Assembly (NCBI RefSeq): GCF_012530535.1
Contig: NZ_CP051299.1
Location: 1 to 64,000, forward strand
Direction: 5' to 3'
DNA: 64,000 nucleotides
DNA from: Microcella flavibacter
Lineage (GTDB): Bacteria > Actinomycetota > Actinomycetes > Actinomycetales > Microbacteriaceae
This document shows, piece after piece, positions 26,288 to 37,794 of the stretch. Numbering within the stretch: the stretch's first letter is position 1; each line of letters opens with the position of its first letter. Under the pieces are notes generated by a model. The model saw only the letters and a program-made list of their open reading frames with translations, ran no database searches and was not told the origin of the DNA. The position numbers and the translations under genes are program-made.

Positions 26288-29200
26288 TCACCGCTCCTCC
26301 GCGTACCGGGGCGCCATCGACTCCATCTGGTCCATGACGAGGCGGATCGCCTCCGGCTGCTTGTCCGGCGGATAGCCGTTCTTGACGAGCAGCCGCTTGA
26401 TGGATGCCCGCAGCTTCGCCCGCACGTCGTCGCGCACCGTCCAATCGGTGCGCACGTCGCGGCGCATCACCTCGACGAGGTCGCGCGCGATCTGGGCGAG
26501 CACGCCCTCGCCCTGCACCTGCACGGCCGATTCGTTCTGCGCGACCGCGTCGTAGAAGGCGAGCTCGTCGGAGTTCAGCGGCGGGGTGAACGACTCGCCC
26601 CGCGAGGCCTCGGTGCTGACCTCGTGCGCGAGTTCGACGAGCTGGGCGATGACCTCGGCCGAGGTGAGCTGCTGGTTCGTGTACTTCAGCATCAGCTCCC
26701 CGATGCGCTCGCTGAACGCCCGCTGGCGAACGACGTTGTTGCGCGCCGCGGTGGCCGACTCCTCGAGGAGCAGGGCGCGCAGCGCCTCGATCGCGAGCTG
26801 CGGGTTGGGCGACTGCTGCGCGGTGGCCACGAACGACGGGGTCAGGTCGGCGAGCGAGGGCTTGGGCATCCCGGCCGCGGTGTAGATGTCGACCACGTCG
26901 CGCGCCTCGGTCGACGTGTCGATGAGCGCCACCAGCAGGCGCTGCACCTCTTCGGGCACGGGTTCGCCGCGCGCCTGCCGATCGCGTGCGTCGTACTTGG
27001 CCATCCATACCCGCACCTCCTCGTAGAAGGCGATCTCGGGGCGCAGCGCCTCGACCTCCGGCGCCCGCGAGGTGAGCGCCCAGGCCCGTGCGAGCTGGCT
27101 CGACAGGCGGCGGTAGCGCGCTGCGAGGGTCTCGGGCCCGAGAGCGGGGTCGTTGGCGGGGCCGGGGGCGCGCAGGTGGTTGGTGGCTCCCGAGGCGGCG
27201 TTGAGGTAGGCCTTCGCGCCGCCGGCGTTCATGACGGCCTTCCAGTCGTAGCCGATCAGCAGTTCGCGCAGCCGGTCGATGAGCTCGAGGGTGAGCACGA
27301 CGGCCTCCTCGGTGCGCTTGCCGACGGGCTTCTCGTGCTGGTCGCGCACGGTGTACTCCGCGAGCGCCTTGGCGAGGTTGTCGACGAGCGGGGCGAAGGC
27401 CACCAGCAGCCCGTCGGCCTTGCCGCGGAAGGTGCGGTTGACGCGGGCGAGGGTCTGCATGAGCAGGGCGCCCTTGAGCGGGCGGTCGAGGTAGAGCGTG
27501 TGCAGCGGCGGTGCGTCGAAGCCGGTGAGCATCATGTCTTTCACGATGACGAGCTCGAGCTCGTCGTCCACGTCGCGCAGTCGGCTCTTGACGGTCTCGT
27601 TCTCGCTGGGCCGGCGCACGTGCTCGACGACGGGGGAGACGTCGGAGGGGGTGCCGGAGTAGACGACCTTGATGCGGCCACGGGCGAGGTCGTCGGAGTG
27701 CCAGCTGGGTTCGAGCTCGACGATCGCGTCGTAGAGGCGCGCGCAGATCTCGCGGGTGGCGCCGACGATGAGCGCCTTGCCCGGCCCCTCGATGAAGGGG
27801 CGCATGCGGGTGCGCCGCTCGTTCCAGTGGTCGACGATGTCGCGGGCGAGGGCGGCGATGCGCTCGGGGGCGCCGTACACGGCGTTGACGACGGCGACGG
27901 AGGCCTCGATGCGGGTGCGCTCGGCCTCGTCGAGCCCGAGGGTGGCCTCGTCGGCCGCCGTGTCGATGTCGTCGACGGTGACGCCGTCGGCGAGGGCGAC
28001 GGTGACGAGCCGCGGTTCGAAGTAGACGGGCACGGTGGCGCCGTCCTCGACCGCGCGGGTGAGGTCGTAGATGTCGATGTAGTCACCGAAGACCTCGCGG
28101 GTGTTGCGCTCGTCGAACGACACCGGCGTGCCGGTGAAGGCGATGAGGGTGGCGCGCGGCAGGGCGTCGCGCAGGTGCCGCGCGTAGCCGTCGAGGTCGT
28201 CGTAGTGGCTGCGATGCGCCTCGTCGACGATGACGATGATGTTGCGCCGGTCGCTGAGCAGGGGGTGGGCGGTGCCAGCCGCCTTCTCGGCGTCGGTGAG
28301 GCCGAACTTCTGCAGGGTGCTGAAGTAGATGCCTCCGGTGGTGCGGTTACCGAGCTCGTCGCGCAGCTCGCTGCGGCGCCGCACCTGCTGCGGCTTCTCG
28401 GGCAGCAGCAGGCTGCGTTCGAAGCCCTGGTAGAGCTGGCCGTCGAGCTCGGTGCGGTCGGTGATGACGACGATGGTCGGGTTGCGCAGCGCCGGGTGGC
28501 GGGCGACGAGGTTGGTGTAGAGCTCCATCTCCATCGACTTGCCGGAGCCCTGGGTGTGCCAGACGACTCCGGCCTTGCCGTTCGAGGCGACCGCCTGCAC
28601 GGTGCTGCCGACCGCGCGGCTCACGGCGAAGTACTGGTGCGGCTTGGCGATGCGCTTGGCGAGGGCACCGGCATCCGCATCGAAGGCGACGAAGTTGCGC
28701 ACCAGCTGCAGCATGCGCTCCTGGTTGTAGAGGCCGTAGAGGCTGTCTTCGAGCGCGGTGACGACGTCGCCGTCCTCGATACGGCCGCGCTCGACGGGGG
28801 CGCCGTCGTCGTCGACGTTCCACGGGGCGAAGTGGTTCAGCGGGGTGAAGGGGGTGCCGTAGAGCGTGTCCTCCGTGCCGTCGCTCGCGAGGGTGAAGGC
28901 GCAGAAGCGGAACGCGGTGGGGAACTCGCGCAGGTACGTCTGCAGCTGCGCGTGCGCGGCGGCGGCGCTGGTGCGCTCGGAGCCGGCCTTCTTCAGCTCG
29001 ATGATGCTCAGCGGCATGCCGTTGACGTAGAGCACGACGTCGAAGCGGCGGCTGTGCTCGCGGTCGCGCACGGTCACCTGGTTGACGGCGAGCCAGTCGT
29101 TCTCCTCGGGCAGGGCGCTGAGCACGCGCACGGTCGCATTGACCTCCTGCCCGTCGGCGTCGAGGTAGCTGAACCGGTATCCATCGGTGAGGATGCCGTG

Positions 29201-29461
29201 CACGCGGTGATTCTCGGTGATCGCGTCGGCGGATGCCGGGCTCGCGATCTCGGCCAGCGCCTGCTTGAGGTACTGCGCCGGCACGGCCGGGTTGAGACGC
29301 CGGAGCGCCTCGAGCAGCCGGGAGGGGATCAGCGGATCGGCCCACGACTCGCGCTGCCCGGAGCCGGGCGCGATCTGCTCACCCGTCGCGACCCGCCAGC
29401 CGAGCTCGCCGAGCGCCTCGAGCGTCAGGTTCTCCCAATCGGCCTCGCTGATGCCCGCCAT
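26288..29461 (-). CDS. hsdR: Type I restriction endonuclease subunit R
   Basis: HsdR moves DNA and cuts it in the R2M2S complex. From ATG 29461 the protein has 1057 residues, normal for the family. The nuclease PD-(D/E)xK site is Asp141 with Glu155-x-Lys157 (FDVVLYVNGMPLSIIELKK). The helicase core has Walker A WHTQGSGKSME (about residues 301-311) and the DEAH box IVDEAHRSHYD (413-416), followed by later helicase motifs and the C-terminal helical domain for HsdM binding. The ATG shares a base with the hsdS stop. An open frame extends 47 codons further into hsdS but has no support. All catalytic motifs look intact. Confidence 0.95.
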   Translation of the reverse strand: MAGISEADWENLTLEALGELGWRVATGEQIAPGSGQRESWADPLIPSRLLEALRRLNPAVPAQYLKQALAEIASPASADAITENHRVHGILTDGYRFSYLDADGQEVNATVRVLSALPEENDWLAVNQVTVRDREHSRRFDVVLYVNGMPLSIIELKKAGSERTSAAAAHAQLQTYLREFPTAFRFCAFTLASDGTEDTLYGTPFTPLNHFAPWNVDDDGAPVERGRIEDGDVVTALEDSLYGLYNQERMLQLVRNFVAFDADAGALAKRIAKPHQYFAVSRAVGSTVQAVASNGKAGVVWHTQGSGKSMEMELYTNLVARHPALRNPTIVVITDRTELDGQLYQGFERSLLLPEKPQQVRRRSELRDELGNRTTGGIYFSTLQKFGLTDAEKAAGTAHPLLSDRRNIIVIVDEAHRSHYDDLDGYARHLRDALPRATLIAFTGTPVSFDERNTREVFGDYIDIYDLTRAVEDGATVPVYFEPRLVTVALADGVTVDDIDTAADEATLGLDEAERTRIEASVAVVNAVYGAPERIAALARDIVDHWNERRTRMRPFIEGPGKALIVGATREICARLYDAIVELEPSWHSDDLARGRIKVVYSGTPSDVSPVVEHVRRPSENETVKSRLRDVDDELELVIVKDMMLTGFDAPPLHTLYLDRPLKGALLMQTLARVNRTFRGKADGLLVAFAPLVDNLAKALAEYTVRDQHEKPVGKRTEEAVVLTLELIDRLRELLIGYDWKAVMNAGGAKAYLNAASGATNHLRAPGPANDPALGPETLAARYRRLSSQLARAWALTSRAPEVEALRPEIAFYEEVRVWMAKYDARDRQARGEPVPEEVQRLLVALIDTSTEARDVVDIYTAAGMPKPSLADLTPSFVATAQQSPNPQLAIEALRALLLEESATAARNNVVRQRAFSERIGELMLKYTNQQLTSAEVIAQLVELAHEVSTEASRGESFTPPLNSDELAFYDAVAQNESAVQVQGEGVLAQIARDLVEVMRRDVRTDWTVRDDVRAKLRASIKRLLVKNGYPPDKQPEAIRLVMDQMESMAPRYAEER

Positions 29462-30683
29462 CAGAGCACCTCGCTCACGGCGCGCTCGGCGTCGCGGACG
29501 CGGAGCTTGCCGGACATAAGTTGCGGGAGGAGGGTGTCGCGGAGGGCGGCGAGTGCGTGGTTCTCCCTCATTCGTTCGAGGGAAGTGGCCAACTCGGCCC
29601 ATTTGCTGACCTCTCGGCGTTCCGCTTCTCGCAGCAATGGCACCTTCACTCCAGAGAGCAGTGCGGGAACGTCCAGGTTAGGCATTGCGGTGCCAGTACG
29701 GAAGCTTTGGAAATCCCCGGCATCCCAGGCGGCCAACATGGCGAACCACGCAGACGTTAGGTGTCTTTCTTGGCCGGGAAGAGCGACCAACCGCCGAACG
29801 AAATTGCTATACATAATTGGCAAATCGAAGCCCCTTCTGACCTCGGGCGTCACGAGCAAACTTGGCCCAAGTGAGCCAGAGCCCGCCGTCCAGATTTCGG
29901 TTGTCACACTTGCAATTCTTTTCCCAGCTTGGGCGAGGGAGACGAAACGCTCGGGAAGGTCCAACTGAGTGCCGGCCACGTAATCTTGCAGATCTCTACC
30001 TCGGAAGATGTGCACTTTTTCGGACAGTTTGGCAGAATAGTCCGCTTCGCCCCACACGCCTGAAAGGCCAGGTGCAACGACCTTCCGCAGCGGCACCTGC
30101 GCATTTCCGGCCAGCTTTAGGGCCCAGTTGGCTCGAGCGAAACGCAAAAGGTTCTTCTGAATTGCAACGTTCGCGGCGATCTTTTTGTCCAGTGCGTCCA
30201 ACACATCTGCAATCGCACGTTGCTCAACCAGCGACGGAGTGAGGTAGGAAAATGCTCCGATTGTGCGGCCGCTCAAATTTTGCTGCGCGGCTCCCGTAGC
30301 AAGTCCAACTGCGCGAGGGCGATCATTCAGAAGTGCATAAAAAAGCCATCGATAATCACAGACTTCTTCGTTTGCGATGAGTGCGCAAGAGGCTTGGTTG
30401 CATGCAGACGGTTCGGACAGAATGCCCAGGGCACCTACCGTCGCCCCATACATGGCCATGAGGACGGTGTTGGCTGGCAAAACTCGTGCGGCCGATTCTT
30501 GAACGGCTGCAGCGGTTATACGCTCCTCATACTCGGTCACGATGCCGTCTTTTAGCTCGCCAGTTTTGATCCACGGAATTGTTCCGTTCCGAAAGAATTC
30601 CGGCCGAGCGCGACTTGGCGTTCCGCCGCTTGTGACTTTTCGACATAGCTCGGAAACGCTCTTCATCTGCCAGGGCTCGTTAT

Positions 30684-30687
<4 letters not shown>
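29461..30687 (-). CDS. hsdS: Type I restriction-modification specificity subunit S
   Basis: HsdS decides which sequence the system methylates or cuts. The 408-residue protein has two target-recognition domains (about residues 1-160 and 205-370), each followed by a conserved helical spacer: LVEQRAIADVLDALDKKIAANVAIQKNLL in part, and REAERREVSKWAELATSLERMRENHALAALRD in part, then LLPQLMSGKLRVRDAE. Base use is unlike its neighbours: the line 30301-30360 has 27 G+C of 60, against 44 of 60 at 31021-31080 in hsdM. This suggests the recognition domains came from a lower-GC source. The ATG overlaps the hsdM stop by four bases. Confidence 0.94.
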
Positions 30688-32302
<1,615 letters not shown>

Positions 32303-32303
<1 letters not shown>

Positions 32304-34333
32304 CAGGGGGTTCCTCTCGTGGGGGGCGGTGCGTCGGGGGTGATGAGCTGAAGGGCGTCGCGGGCGAGGCCGTCGACGAGGGTGCGCTCGAGGTCGTCGA
32401 GACGGGCGAGGCGCTGCTGCGCCTCGGCCCGCTCGGCCTCGATCGCGTGCAGCACGGGGGTGAGGGCGGGCTTCTGCCGGGCATCCACCGATCGCAGCGG
32501 CCAGGCCCGCCACTCGATATCGGATGCTGCGCGCGCGCCGATGTCGGCGACGAGCGCCTCGGGCACGAGCTCGGCGTCGCCCTCGCCGGTGATGCGCAGC
32601 ACGCGGGCCGGAGCCAGCACCACCGCGAAGCCCTCGCGGTCGATCAGGGCCGCGGGCCGCGGCGAGGTGATGAAGACCACGTCGCCCGGCTCCGTGAACC
32701 GGGCGGAGGGGAACTCGGCCGCGACCCGGAGGCGGTCGACCGATCGCGTGCCGAGGCGGCTCGCATCGAGCACCTCGTCGGTGCCGATCACGGGCATGCG
32801 ACCGGAGTCGGCCGCGCGAGCCTCGACGATCGAGCCGAGCCGCGTGCCCGGCAGGCGGCGCAGGTGGCGGGCCGCGATGCGCTCGCCCACCGTCGACAGG
32901 CGCACGGGGGCGGCGCGGTCGGCGGATCGCGGGACCGGTCGATGCGGCAGGGGCAGGTCGAGCGCACCCGCGAGCTCCTCCACTCTCACGGCGAGCTCTG
33001 CCGGCGTGCGGCGAATGGGGCGCAGGGGCGAGCCGTTGTCGGAGCCCGCGACGAGCGACTCGGTGCTCGCGAGAAGTCGACGGGTAGGGGTCGGTCGCAC
33101 GAACCGGAAGGCGTGTGCCCGCAGTTCGGCGAGGCCACCGAGTGCGAAGGCCAGGTCGTTCGAGAGGTCGGCCTCGGCCGCCGGCTGCGTCAGGCCGGTC
33201 GAGAGGTCGGCGGTCATGATCCAGCGGTCGGCGAGCTCGACCCCGGTCGGGGCTGCACCGATCACCCAGAGGGCGAGATGTTGTCGAGGGGCCGTCGGGC
33301 GAAGGCCGCGGGGCAGGCGCACGATCGCCCGGACCCGCCCGGTGCGCAGCAGCCCCGCACGGATGCCATCGGGTTCCCGCGGGAGCGCGCCGTCGCAGAG
33401 CACCGACGCAGGGCCGACGACGACGGCCGTACCGGTCGGTGAAAGTCGCATCACCGCGTCGTCGAGCAGCGCCAGCTGATCGGTGAGGCCTGGCCTGCCG
33501 CGGGGAGCGCCCAGGACGAGAACCAGTAGTTCAGGTCGATCGGCGTGGAGCGCCGCACGGCTGTCGGGGACGACGTGAACGCCATGCACCCGCAGTCGAC
33601 GGCGAGCCAGGCGCGCGGTAGCGAGCTGCTCGGTCGTCGACCCGGCGTGGCCGATGAGGGCGACCTGGTCGTCGGCTTCGGCGACGGCCGCCGCGCGGAC
33701 GAGGATGTCGGCGGCTGCTCCCGACTGGTCGACCAGCAGCGGCGGGGAATCCGCGTGATCGACCCGGAGGCGCGACGAGACCGCGCGGACGATCGCGGCC
33801 CCGATCGCGGCCGCTGCGGGAGAGAGGCCCTTCGTGCCCGGACCCTCGCGAGTCGCGACCGCCCGCTCCATCGCGGCACTCTCCCCGAAAGACGCGTCGA
33901 CGAGCCCGTCGACGTAGCGCGCGAGATCAGCGTGCGCGCTGATCGCCTCGGTCTCGGTGAACAGGAAGTCGTCATCCGGGTCGGCGGCGTCCGCCGCGTC
34001 GAGCAGGGCGTCACGGGAGAGACCCGCGAGGGGCCGGCCCACCGCTGCCCGCAGTGCGATGAGCGCCGTCACACTGTCGGCGCTCGCCTGTGCCGGAACG
34101 TCGCGATGGGCGCCGAGGTCGGCGGACGCAGAACGATTGTTGCCGCGGCCCGTCGACTCGAGCCACTGCACGACGTCGTCCGCCGAGAAGCGCATCGTGC
34201 CGCCGTCGGCATCGACCGGCGCCGGGAACGGGAACGCCGAACCCTCGGATCGCGTCCTCCACACGGTCACGACGGGGCGCTCCACGCGGGCGAGCTGCGC
34301 GATCTGACTCATGGAGAGGAGCGCGGATGACAC
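32303..34333 (-). CDS. HTH, degenerate HsdM-like and HsdS-like fusion protein heading the hsd operon
   Basis: A 676-residue protein without an obvious catalytic role. Residues about 5-60 form a MerR/excisionase-like helix-turn-helix (MSQIAQLARVERPVVTVWRTR, partly, then MRFSADDVVQWLESTGRGN). Residues about 195-360 follow the HsdM fold but lack its active site: the AdoMet motif slot reads VDQSGAAADILV, the NPPF slot reads VLGAPRGRPG, while the later block RTGRVRAIVRLPRGL and HLALWVI is kept. Residues about 495-655 look like half an HsdS (GDVVFITSPRPA, then a coiled coil ending RTLVDGLARDAL). GTG start with AAGGAGAGGAG upstream; the stop is coupled to hsdM. It could be an operon regulator or a structural partner. 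Confidence 0.75.
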
Positions 34334-34383
34334 GGGCGGGCTCCTCTCCTTGTTGCGGCTTGCTGGTGCGGGTGAGTGCACGG

Positions 34384-34422
34384 TATCGCGTGGGTGAGGC
34401 ATTCGCCAGCAATCACGCGATA
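34384..34422. promoter_or_regulatory. Inverted repeat at the hsd operon promoter
   Basis: TATCGCGTG (34384-34392) and CACGCGATA (34414-34422) are perfect 9-bp arms, 21 bases apart, 51 bases before the GTG of the first hsd-operon gene. Read on the minus strand, a possible -35 (TTGCTG) lies between the arms 17 bases from GCGATA, the -10 region, so the repeat overlaps the promoter. The helix-turn-helix of the first gene product is a candidate ligand. Confidence 0.5.
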
Positions 34423-34529
34423 AGGGGGCTAATCACCTTGATGTTGCTGATGACACCGGCGGCTCTTCTAGCGTCGGCCTCTGCACCATTCCGCAGTCAC
34501 TCACTCGCATTCCCCACCTGGAGGACCCC

Positions 34530-35537
34530 ATGACCCACCCCGCCCCGCAAGCGACGGCGACCGATACCGGTCGACCTGCCGCCCGATCGTTCGTCATCAC
34601 GTGGCTGCTCGCGCTGCTGCTCGGCGCGGTCGGGGCTGATCGCTTCTACCTCGGCAAGATCGGTACCGGGCTTCTGAAACTGCTCACGTTCGGCGGCCTC
34701 GGCATCTGGGCTCTCGTCGACCTCATCCTGGTGCTCACCGGCAACCAGCGCGACAAGCAGAACCGGCCCCTCGAGGGCTACCGCGAGCGGCGGACACTGG
34801 CCTGGGCGGTGACCGGGGCCTTCCTGCTGATCGCCATCATCATCGGCGCTACCACGGGCGGCGGCAGAGACACCGATCCCGTGCCGGCCGCGGCACCTGC
34901 GACCGCGGAGGCGGAGCCGGTCGAGGAGCCGGAGGTGAGCGAGCCCGAGCCCGACCCGGCCCCCGAGCCGGCGGAACCGACAGTGCAGGACTGGGCGGAC
35001 GACAACTTCGGCGTATTCGATCCCATCACCCAGAGCGGCGCCGGCGACAGCATCATCGCCCTTCCCGCCGGAGTCACCGCGGGCGTCGTCACTGCCAGCC
35101 ATGACGGCGCGCGCAACTTCGTCCTCTCCGTGCTCGATGCCGGCAATCAGTCGACGGGCGATCTGCTCGTCAACACGATCGGCGCGTACACCGGCACCAC
35201 GGCCTACGGGCTCGCCTCGTTCGGCGAGGGCACCAGCATCCAGATCACGGCGGACGGATCGTGGTCGATCACGATCGCTCCGATGTCGGCCGCAGCGCCG
35301 ATCCCGGCAGCCGGCAGCGGGGACGGGGTGTTCCTGTACGAGGGCCCGGCGGGTGCCCTGGCGCTCACGCACGCCGGCGAGCGCAACTTCGTCGTGATCC
35401 AGGATTCGGCCCGGGACTTCGAGTTCGGTCTGCTCGTCAACGACATCGGGCCGTACACCGGCACGGTGCCGATGATGAGCGGCCCGTCGGTGATCACGAT
35501 CACCGCTGACGGCGCCTGGACGGCGGTCACCCCGTGA
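34530..35537 (+). CDS. TM2-domain membrane protein with two copies of an extracellular module
   Basis: The 335-residue protein begins with a TM2 domain (about residues 22-75): two membrane helices with GAVGADRFYLGKIGTGLLKL between them. A third helix (LAWAVTGAFLLIAIIIGATTG) and a Pro/Glu-rich linker lead to an outer region with two related units of about 70 residues. Unit one has the signatures GARNFVLSVLD, LLVNTIGAYTGT and ITADGSWSI; unit two has GERNFVVIQD, LLVNDIGPYTGT and ITADGAWTA. Internal duplication is clear. The role is unknown; the units resemble small beta-sandwich domains. GGAGGACC precedes the ATG. The next gene overlaps its stop. Confidence 0.85.
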   Translation: MTHPAPQATATDTGRPAARSFVITWLLALLLGAVGADRFYLGKIGTGLLKLLTFGGLGIWALVDLILVLTGNQRDKQNRPLEGYRERRTLAWAVTGAFLLIAIIIGATTGGGRDTDPVPAAAPATAEAEPVEEPEVSEPEPDPAPEPAEPTVQDWADDNFGVFDPITQSGAGDSIIALPAGVTAGVVTASHDGARNFVLSVLDAGNQSTGDLLVNTIGAYTGTTAYGLASFGEGTSIQITADGSWSITIAPMSAAAPIPAAGSGDGVFLYEGPAGALALTHAGERNFVVIQDSARDFEFGLLVNDIGPYTGTVPMMSGPSVITITADGAWTAVTP

Positions 35538-36055
35538 GCGGCGAACAGCACCCGGCCGGCTCCTCGCCCGAGAGTCCGTCCATCCCGGCCGGCCGGAGGG
35601 CGGCTGCGTCGCAGCGGACCATGATTATGGTCGCCAGTGCCCTCGCGGCTGCCGCGCTCGTCGGCATCATCGTTGTGGCGATCGCGGTCATGAGCGGAGG
35701 ATCGAAAGGTGACGAAGGTGAAGCCGCTGGGCCTGCCGCCGAGACGGCTCCCTCGCTGACCGTGCTCGAACAGGCCGTGCGCTCGTGCGCTCTCTCGACC
35801 ACCGACTCGGTCGTCGTGGGCGACGAGGGAATGACGGTCACTGTCGACGGTCGCGGGGACGAGGACCCGGACGGAGCATCGATCTCCGACACGTTCTGCC
35901 TGCTCGACGCCACTGAGGTCTCCACCGCGGCGATGGCGCAGATCGAGGGGACCACTTCGCTTCAAGGACGGCAGTCGGCCAGTTGGGGCGGTGTGGACGC
36001 GAGCTGGACGTACCATCCGGATAACGGGCTCGATCTCATCCTGACCGAACGGTGA
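35534..36055 (+). CDS. Single-pass membrane protein of unknown function
   Basis: I do not recognise the family. The 173-residue product has a polar N-terminus, one membrane helix (MVASALAAAALVGIIVVAIAVM, about residues 31-53, split here) and an outer domain with two cysteines (SCALSTTDS and DTFCLLD) that may form a disulfide. The GTG overlaps the stop of the TM2 gene by four bases, so the two are probably made together and may act together at the membrane. About 125 bases without a gene follow. Confidence 0.7.
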   Translation: MSGEQHPAGSSPESPSIPAGRRAAASQRTMIMVASALAAAALVGIIVVAIAVMSGGSKGDEGEAAGPAAETAPSLTVLEQAVRSCALSTTDSVVVGDEGMTVTVDGRGDEDPDGASISDTFCLLDATEVSTAAMAQIEGTTSLQGRQSASWGGVDASWTYHPDNGLDLILTER

Positions 36056-36181
36056 CCACAGGGGCGCGTTCATGCGAAGGTCGGGCCGACTCCCAGGCGC
36101 TGCTGGTCAACTCGGGGGAGCCGGCGGAGCCCCTCTCCCGCGCTCACCGCGCACCCCACACCGAGCATCCCGAGGAGAACC

Positions 36182-37243
36182 ATGCGCACCGTCACCGCCT
36201 ACGCCGCCCCGTCCGCCACCGAGCCCCTCGTCGAGACCACCATCGAGCGCCGCGACGTCGGGCCGAAGGACGTCATGATCGACATCGCGTACGCGGGGAT
36301 CTGCCACTCCGACATCCACACCGTGCGCGGCGAGTGGGGCGAGATCCAGTACCCGCAGGTCGTCGGGCACGAGATCGTCGGCACCGTCACCGAGGTCGGC
36401 TCGGAGGTCACGAAGCACCAGGTCGGCGACCTCGTCGGCGTCGGCTGCATGGTCAACTCGTGCCGCGAGTGCGAGTACTGCCTGCGCGGCGAGGAGCAGT
36501 ACTGCGCCGAGGGCAACATCGGCACCTACACGGGCGTCGACCCCGCCGACGGCACCATCACGCAGGGGGGCTACTCCCAGGCCATCGTCGTCACCGAGGA
36601 CTTCGTGCTGCGGGTGCCCGAGAACCTCGACGTCGCGAAGGTCGCCCCGCTGCTGTGCGCCGGCATCACCCTCTACTCGCCGCTGCACCACTGGAAGGCG
36701 GGTCCGGGCATGCGGGTCGCGATCGTCGGCCTCGGCGGGCTCGGGCACATGGGCGTGAAGATCGCCGCCGCGCTCGGCGCCGAGGTGACCGTGCTCTCGC
36801 AGACGACCTCGAAGAAGGACGACTCGATCCGCTTCGGCGCGAAGGCCCACTACGCGACGAGCGACCCCGAGACCTTCACGGAGCTCGCGAACTCCTTCGA
36901 CCTCATCATCAACACCGTCTCGGCGAAGGTCGACATGGGCGCCTACCTCGGCCTGCTCGCCGTCGACGGCACCCTCGTCAACGTCGGCGCCCCCTCCGAG
37001 CCCCTCGAGGTTCCGGCCTTCGCGCTCATCCCCGCGCGCCGCAGCTGGGCCGGCTCGGCCATCGGCGGCATCCGCGAGACGCAGGAGATGTTGGACTTCT
37101 GCGCCGAGCACGGCATCCTGCCCGAGACCGAGCTCATCCCGGCCGAGCAGATCAACGAGGCCTACGAGCGCGTGCTGCGCTCGGACGTGCGCTACCGCTT
37201 CGTCATCGACGCTGCGACCTTCTCGGAGCCGACCCCCGCGTAG
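36182..37243 (+). CDS. adhC: Zinc-dependent NADP alcohol dehydrogenase, AdhC/YahK-like
   Basis: A medium-chain dehydrogenase of the cinnamyl-alcohol type that reduces aldehydes. The catalytic zinc ligands are in [15 protein letters not shown] and the GHEIVG segment; the structural zinc ligands are in [20 protein letters not shown] (four Cys). The Rossmann motif is [14 protein letters not shown] near residue 180. It is close in sequence to mycobacterial AdhC, including [17 protein letters not shown] and [16 protein letters not shown]. Length (353) is normal. GAGGAG precedes the ATG. Confidence 0.93.
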   Translation: MRTVTAYAAPSATEPLVETTIERRDVGPKDVMIDIAYAGICHSDIHTVRGEWGEIQYPQVVGHEIVGTVTEVGSEVTKHQVGDLVGVGCMVNSCRECEYCLRGEEQYCAEGNIGTYTGVDPADGTITQGGYSQAIVVTEDFVLRVPENLDVAKVAPLLCAGITLYSPLHHWKAGPGMRVAIVGLGGLGHMGVKIAAALGAEVTVLSQTTSKKDDSIRFGAKAHYATSDPETFTELANSFDLIINTVSAKVDMGAYLGLLAVDGTLVNVGAPSEPLEVPAFALIPARRSWAGSAIGGIRETQEMLDFCAEHGILPETELIPAEQINEAYERVLRSDVRYRFVIDAATFSEPTPA

Positions 37244-37254
37244 GCTCGGGCACC

Positions 37255-37794
37255 ATGGCAGCCGGCGCAGTGGTCTACACGTTCACCGTGAACCTGGCCG
37301 ACGTCGACCGCGGCGTGTACGAGGAGCTGTCGCTGCGCGCCGCGCGGCACCCCTCCGAGACGGACGCCTACATGGTGACGCGCGTGCTCGCGTACTGCCT
37401 CGAGTACGTCGAGGGCATCCGGTTCAGCGAGGGCGTCTCCTCGACCGATGAGCCGGCCGTGCTCGTGCGCGACGCGACCGGGCGCCTCACCGACTGGATC
37501 GAGATCGGCGCCCCCGACGCGGCGCGGCTGCACCACGGCAGCAAGCTCGCCGACCGCACCGTCGTCTACACGCACCGCGACCCCGTCCGGGTGGCGAGCG
37601 TCTGGGCGGGCAAGAAGATCCACCAGGCCGAGCGCATCGTGCTGCGCAGCTTCGACCCCGGCTTCATCGACGGCGCCGTCGCTGCGCTCGAGCGCCGCAG
37701 CGCGATGACGCTCTCGGTCACCGAGGGCCAGCTCTACCTCGACCTCAACGGGGCGGCCCTGAGCTCGGCGCTGCACGAGCAGCCGGTGGGCTGA
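37255..37794 (+). CDS. YaeQ family protein
   Basis: A 179-residue protein of the YaeQ family, which has a PD-(D/E)xK nuclease-like fold but no proven activity. It opens VVYTFTVNLADVDRGVYEELSLRAARHPSET in the family manner and contains RVLAYCLEYVEGIRFSEG and WIEIGAPDAARLHHGSK. The ATG at 37255 comes 11 bases after the adhC stop. Its 3' end overlaps the convergent exporter gene by 50 bases, with both frames coding. Confidence 0.88.
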   Translation: MAAGAVVYTFTVNLADVDRGVYEELSLRAARHPSETDAYMVTRVLAYCLEYVEGIRFSEGVSSTDEPAVLVRDATGRLTDWIEIGAPDAARLHHGSKLADRTVVYTHRDPVRVASVWAGKKIHQAERIVLRSFDPGFIDGAVAALERRSAMTLSVTEGQLYLDLNGAALSSALHEQPVG

